Source: Candidatus Binatia bacterium
Lineage (GTDB): Bacteria; Desulfobacterota; Binatia; Bin18
NCBI GenBank assembly: GCA_951812575.1
Contig: OX638322.1
Coordinates: forward strand, 2,169,925-2,233,924
Direction of reading: 5' to 3'
DNA length: 64,000 nt
The notes below the pieces were generated by a model, which ran no database searches, was not told the DNA's origin, and was given only the letters and a program-made list of their open reading frames with translations. Position numbers and translations under genes: made by a program. How positions within the stretch are numbered: position 1 is the stretch's first letter; the number at the start of each line of letters is the position of its first letter. Shown in pieces: positions 61,099 to 64,000 of the stretch.

Positions 61099-61810
61099 AC
61101 CCGAGCAGCGTTCCGCACTCCTGGCCGTCAGAGAGCTGCGGGTCAAGCCCGACTGTCTCTCCGGCCACCTGTCCGGCCGCATAGCCCTCAGGATCGACCT
61201 TCAGCGAGCGTGGTGTGCCGGACAGCTTGCGCAGGCGAGTCCCCTGGCTGGCCAGGTAGGTATAGACCTCGTCGCGATAGTTCTTCCGTACCGCGGGCAG
61301 CGTAGTCTTGGCTGCGGCCGGTTCTCGTTCGGCGATCAGGGCCTTGATATTGTCGGTGATGGACTGGGCACAACCATAGGCAAAGGAATCCAGAAAACGC
61401 CGCCCCTTGCCGTAATGCGCCTTGCGTAAGCGCTGGACGGTGTGAATCAGATAGCCCAGCATTTCTTTGGCAACAACGACATTATGGGAGCGACCGATAA
61501 TAAACGACCGGCCCACGGACAGGGTCGAACAACAAAAGTACAGCTTGCAGGTCGCGAGCCAGAGCAGCCTCTCCCACGGGAGCAGGCGGCTCGTTTTCCA
61601 GCCTTCGACCCGCATGGTGCGTTCGCCCTGTACGCCCCGGGCCTCAACCTCAGTTAATGAGAGGTTATACGTGGCCAGGAGTTGGTGAACCTTGGCGGCA
61701 GCCAAGGCGGCTTCGTGCTCGGTCGCGGCTTCATCGCGGCTGAGTTGGAGTAATTTCTGGATTTTATGGATAAGGGAATCCGGAGCAACGAGATCGATTG
61801 CGACAGCCAT
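61097..61810 (-). CDS. DUF2786 domain protein
   Basis: This 237-residue protein starts with the DUF2786 helix-turn segment SLIHKIQKLLQLSRDEAATE and ATYNLSLTEVEARG. A middle region follows with WERLLWLATCKLYFCC and FIIGRSHNVVVAKEMLGYL, as in phage and plasmid-linked members. The C-terminus (SLKVDPEGYAAGQVAGE) is also family-like. Function is unknown; such genes are often linked to mobile elements. It stands alone here. Confidence 0.82.
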   Translation of the reverse strand: MAVAIDLVAPDSLIHKIQKLLQLSRDEAATEHEAALAAAKVHQLLATYNLSLTEVEARGVQGERTMRVEGWKTSRLLPWERLLWLATCKLYFCCSTLSVGRSFIIGRSHNVVVAKEMLGYLIHTVQRLRKAHYGKGRRFLDSFAYGCAQSITDNIKALIAEREPAAAKTTLPAVRKNYRDEVYTYLASQGTRLRKLSGTPRSLKVDPEGYAAGQVAGETVGLDPQLSDGQECGTLLG

Positions 61811-61875
61811 TCCTGTCTATTCTACTGGGCACTCTGAGAAAACACTAGGGCGTATTATCGCCACCGGTGCTGCAC

Positions 61876-62670
61876 TCAGCTCCCGAGCTGACCGATACCC
61901 CAGCGGATGCCGCGCCTGAGCAGTTCATAATACACCGCTGACTCCCACGAACAGCGCTCAACAGAGCAGACTGGCATAAAGGGCTGCATGTCATATTTTC
62001 CTCGACAGTGACCGAGGGTCAGGTAGAGGACTTCTCCCTGACCGCAGGGGTGCAGATAGAGCTGGGGACGCGGGTCGTCATTACCCAGGTCTTCGCGGAC
62101 ATAGCCCTCCGATTTGGCGCTATAGCGCGACTCCAGCAGGGTGTGGATTTCCCCATAAAACTCGCAGTAATACGGCTCATCCATGACCTCGAAGGGTTGA
62201 ATGCCGCGGACGAGCGGATGGCTGGGGTCGGCGACCGTGACGTGAATGGGCTGAATGGGCGGATGCGACACAAAATGGTTGCCCAGCATGTCAGACAAGG
62301 CCGGCGCTTTCCGTGGCGTATCGACCTTGCCCGGAATCACAATCCCGTCGGTCTCCAGGCTTTGGCCGACAAACTCCAGCAGCGCACTCGTGCCGTGCAG
62401 GCCAAACCAGCGCCCGCCACTGCTGAGAAACTGCTTGAGACCGTCTTGTTGTTCCGGGGTCGGACACACATCGCAGGTATAGGTGACGAGAAGCCTGGAC
62501 TGCCGGATGGCGTCATGGTCGCGGTAATCTTCGGCGACCCGGACGACTATGTCCTCGTGTTCGGCCAGAAGCTTGAGCAATTCAAGTCGCGCAAAATTGG
62601 TGTCGTGATACTTGGCGTTACAGATCAGATAGACGTCGATGCGGGTATCCCCATTACTATTTTCTGCCAT
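61876..62670 (-). CDS. ThuA-like (trehalose utilisation-type) domain protein
   Basis: This 264-residue protein has a class I glutamine-amidotransferase-like fold as in ThuA. DVYLICNAKYHDTNFARLEL forms the first strand, SSGGRWFGLHGTSALLEF the central loop, and HPLVRGIQPFEVMDEPYY and VLYLTLGHCRGKYDM the later ones. The catalytic Cys of amidotransferases is absent, with His in GLHGTSA at that site, as in ThuA. The ATG at 62670 has GGAGA upstream. ThuA-like proteins act in sugar metabolism; the role here is not known. Confidence 0.82.
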   Translation of the reverse strand: MAENSNGDTRIDVYLICNAKYHDTNFARLELLKLLAEHEDIVVRVAEDYRDHDAIRQSRLLVTYTCDVCPTPEQQDGLKQFLSSGGRWFGLHGTSALLEFVGQSLETDGIVIPGKVDTPRKAPALSDMLGNHFVSHPPIQPIHVTVADPSHPLVRGIQPFEVMDEPYYCEFYGEIHTLLESRYSAKSEGYVREDLGNDDPRPQLYLHPCGQGEVLYLTLGHCRGKYDMQPFMPVCSVERCSWESAVYYELLRRGIRWGIGQLGS

Positions 62671-63260
62671 AGCGTTCTCCTCTGGCTGTAGCCTCGACCC
62701 TATTATCCAGTTCGTTGAATAGAAAGATATCCCGGAGTGTGACGCTGGGGAAAGAGGCAATCTTCGGTCGTGGTTCAGTTTGCCTTGCCCCCCTCACCCC
62801 AGCCCAGGGGCTGAGGTCCCGACAGTTTCGCCGAGACAGGGAATCAAGGGGGAAGGGAACAACAATCACCTCTTGGGAGGGGTGCCGCGTAGCGGCGGAG
62901 TGGGTTGTCCTCGGCCCGCCCGCCCCCCCCGCCTGGCGTGCGCTGATGCCTGGGCATACGCAGCACGTCCCTCCAGGGGAGGGCCAGGGAGGGAGAATGT
63001 CAAAGTGCGACACGACCCGTCCGGGTTTTTGCCTGACCGCGCCCGTCCGTCTCTATGAGGGTAGGCTTATTTTTTTATAGAAAGGAGGCGTTCCTGCGTT
63101 TTTTTGTTTGACAGAGACTGCCTATTTCTATTAGAGCTGAATCGATTTTAATAAAAATAAGACGTTCATACGTCCCGTCCCCCGAATCATCCTCCATCTT
63201 TTGGTCGTCAGAGTCGCCCTGCGTGGCTGGATGGTGCTGGGAGCAGAGGAGGAACGAGAG
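62671..63260. other. 590-base non-coding region with G/C-rich hairpin repeats
   Basis: No gene was supported here. The part at 62785-62990 has C-runs and G-runs and the pattern CTCTTGGGAGGGGTGCCGCG with a small dyad (CCGCGTAGCGGCGG). Short frames run over it in all readings. The right part (63060-63180) is AT-rich and could hold a promoter for the exported protein gene at 63261. Confidence 0.6.
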
Positions 63261-63887
63261 ATGACGAACTGGTTCAAGGTTCGGTCTGTGTTCAGCGTTC
63301 GGTTGGGCGTACTCGTCGTGAGTGGGGTCCTGCTGCTGCCCCGTCTGGCCGGGGCGACCACCGTCATCGCGCAATCGTTCTCCAGCCTGGTGCAGGAGGC
63401 CGAGGTGATTGCCGTGGGCACCGTGACGGCCATTGAGCACGAGTGGGATGCCGAGCACGCCGCGCCGTGGACCCTGGTCACGTTCGCCGAGTTGGAGGTG
63501 TTGAAAGGGGATGCGCGGCAAACCGAGCTGACCCTGCACATTTTAGGCGGTCCGACGCCGGACGGCCGCGTCCTGCAGATTGCCGGTGCGCCGCAGTTCC
63601 GTCTGGGGGAGCGCCGTATCATTTTTAGTGTCGGCAACCAGCAGTACGAGGTGCCGCTGGTCGGGATGTGGCAGGGGGTGTATCGGGTGGGGTTTGATCC
63701 TGAGCGGGGGGTGGAGACGGTCCACAATCACGCCGGGCAGCCCGTCACCCGGCTGCCGACCGAGGCGGGCGGGATAGTCCACGATGGCGCCTCCGTCCAC
63801 CAGGAGCGGACAACTCAAGCGTCTGCGGCCATGCCGCTGGCCACCTTTCTCGAAAGGATTGAGCAGGAGTTAGGCCATGGTCCGTAA
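63261..63887 (+). CDS. Exported protein of unknown function
   Basis: This 208-residue protein has a signal peptide (LGVLVVSGVLLLPRLAGATT, cleavage after about residue 32). The mature part has a beta-rich domain with QSFSSLVQEAEVIAVGTVT, TFAELEVLKGD and GERRIIFSVGNQQYEV. This arrangement is common in small exported proteins that accompany a secreted metalloprotease-like partner. GAGGAGG precedes the ATG. It overlaps the next gene by 11 bases, so the two are coupled. Confidence 0.8.
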   Translation: MTNWFKVRSVFSVRLGVLVVSGVLLLPRLAGATTVIAQSFSSLVQEAEVIAVGTVTAIEHEWDAEHAAPWTLVTFAELEVLKGDARQTELTLHILGGPTPDGRVLQIAGAPQFRLGERRIIFSVGNQQYEVPLVGMWQGVYRVGFDPERGVETVHNHAGQPVTRLPTEAGGIVHDGASVHQERTTQASAAMPLATFLERIEQELGHGP

Positions 63888-64000
63888 GCCAGGTCTGTCC
63901 TGCTCGTGGGGGCGGTTGCTGCTCGGGGTCCTGCCGGTGCTGCTGCTCCTGGCGTGGGGGCTGCGTGGCAGCCACGCCTTTGTCCAAAACACCTCCGGCG
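63877..64000 (+). CDS. Exported protein, N-terminus only (runs off right edge)
   Basis: Only 41 codons are inside the window. They encode a classical signal peptide: a positive start (MVRKPGLSCSWGR) and a Leu-rich core followed by GLRGSHAFVQNTSG. GCAGGAG lies about 8 bases before the ATG, inside the end of the previous gene. The mature protein cannot be identified from this part. Confidence 0.7.
   Translation, partial: MVRKPGLSCSWGRLLLGVLPVLLLLAWGLRGSHAFVQNTSG

Noticed and set aside
62715..63080. Plus-strand frames of 92-121 codons over the G/C-rich gap
   Set aside because: They cover low-complexity C-runs and hairpin repeats and have no signal, domain or translation start support.

Overview
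The window is a 64 kb stretch of GC-rich (around 60%) bacterial chromosome with densely packed genes, many in short co-directional operons. No rRNA, tRNA, CRISPR array, integrase or transposase was recognised. The gene content is strongly catabolic: three luciferase-like flavin monooxygenases, two amidohydrolase-2 and two D-aminoacylase-like enzymes, a tungsten aldehyde oxidoreductase operon, a xanthine/CO-dehydrogenase-family operon, an acetone-carboxylase-like operon, a nitrile hydratase fusion, a gamma-glutamyltransferase and a LarA-like racemase. This mix, together with the duplicated secreted repeat module in the SGNH protein, resembles environmental or sponge-associated uncultured lineages such as Tectomicrobia/Entotheonella or deltaproteobacterial relatives. 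That placement is an impression from gene content, not a phylogenetic result.

Layout. 1-4013 holds most of a giant exonuclease-RecQ-UvrD fusion on the minus strand that runs off the left edge. 4081-13611 is a set of small catabolic transcription units (carboxymuconolactone-decarboxylase-like protein, divergent amidohydrolase pair, MFS transporter, isochorismatase-like protein, cupin, aldo/keto reductase, CocE/NonD hydrolase). 13685-17866 is an aorABCD-like operon for a tungsten aldehyde oxidoreductase. 18166-23418 is an accessory zone: Uma2, a mini-ferredoxin, a retropepsin-like protease pair, a macro-domain protein, HicAB and a PIN toxin pair. 23433-27072 is a molybdenum hydroxylase operon. 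27351-31803 holds a methyltransferase, an amine oxidase, a VOC protein, a decayed vapBC locus and a hydrolase. 31840-34340 has a flavin monooxygenase and an unusual nitrile hydratase alpha fusion. 34466-40628 is the acetone-carboxylase-like operon ending in a CoA-transferase. 40944-46811 is a six-gene minus-strand catabolic operon, divergent from a plus-strand operon (46980-50795) of a flavin monooxygenase, two 3-hydroxyanthranilate-dioxygenase-like cupins and a methylmalonate-semialdehyde-type dehydrogenase. 50904-51976 is a nuclease-fold/PIN pair, followed by gamma-glutamyltransferase, LarA-like protein, a second amidohydrolase/D-aminoacylase pair, an SGNH hydrolase with tandem repeats, DUF2786, a ThuA-like protein and two exported proteins at the right edge.

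How it fits together. Most clusters look suited to aerobic breakdown of unusual organic compounds: ring or C-H oxidation by flavin and molybdenum enzymes, amide and ester hydrolysis, carboxylation, CoA activation and aldehyde oxidation. Toxin-antitoxin-like modules sit immediately after catabolic genes. The clearest structural anomaly is at 22677-23528, where an antitoxin-PIN cassette is bracketed by two copies of the last 30 codons of the molybdenum hydroxylase gene that differ only by synonymous changes.
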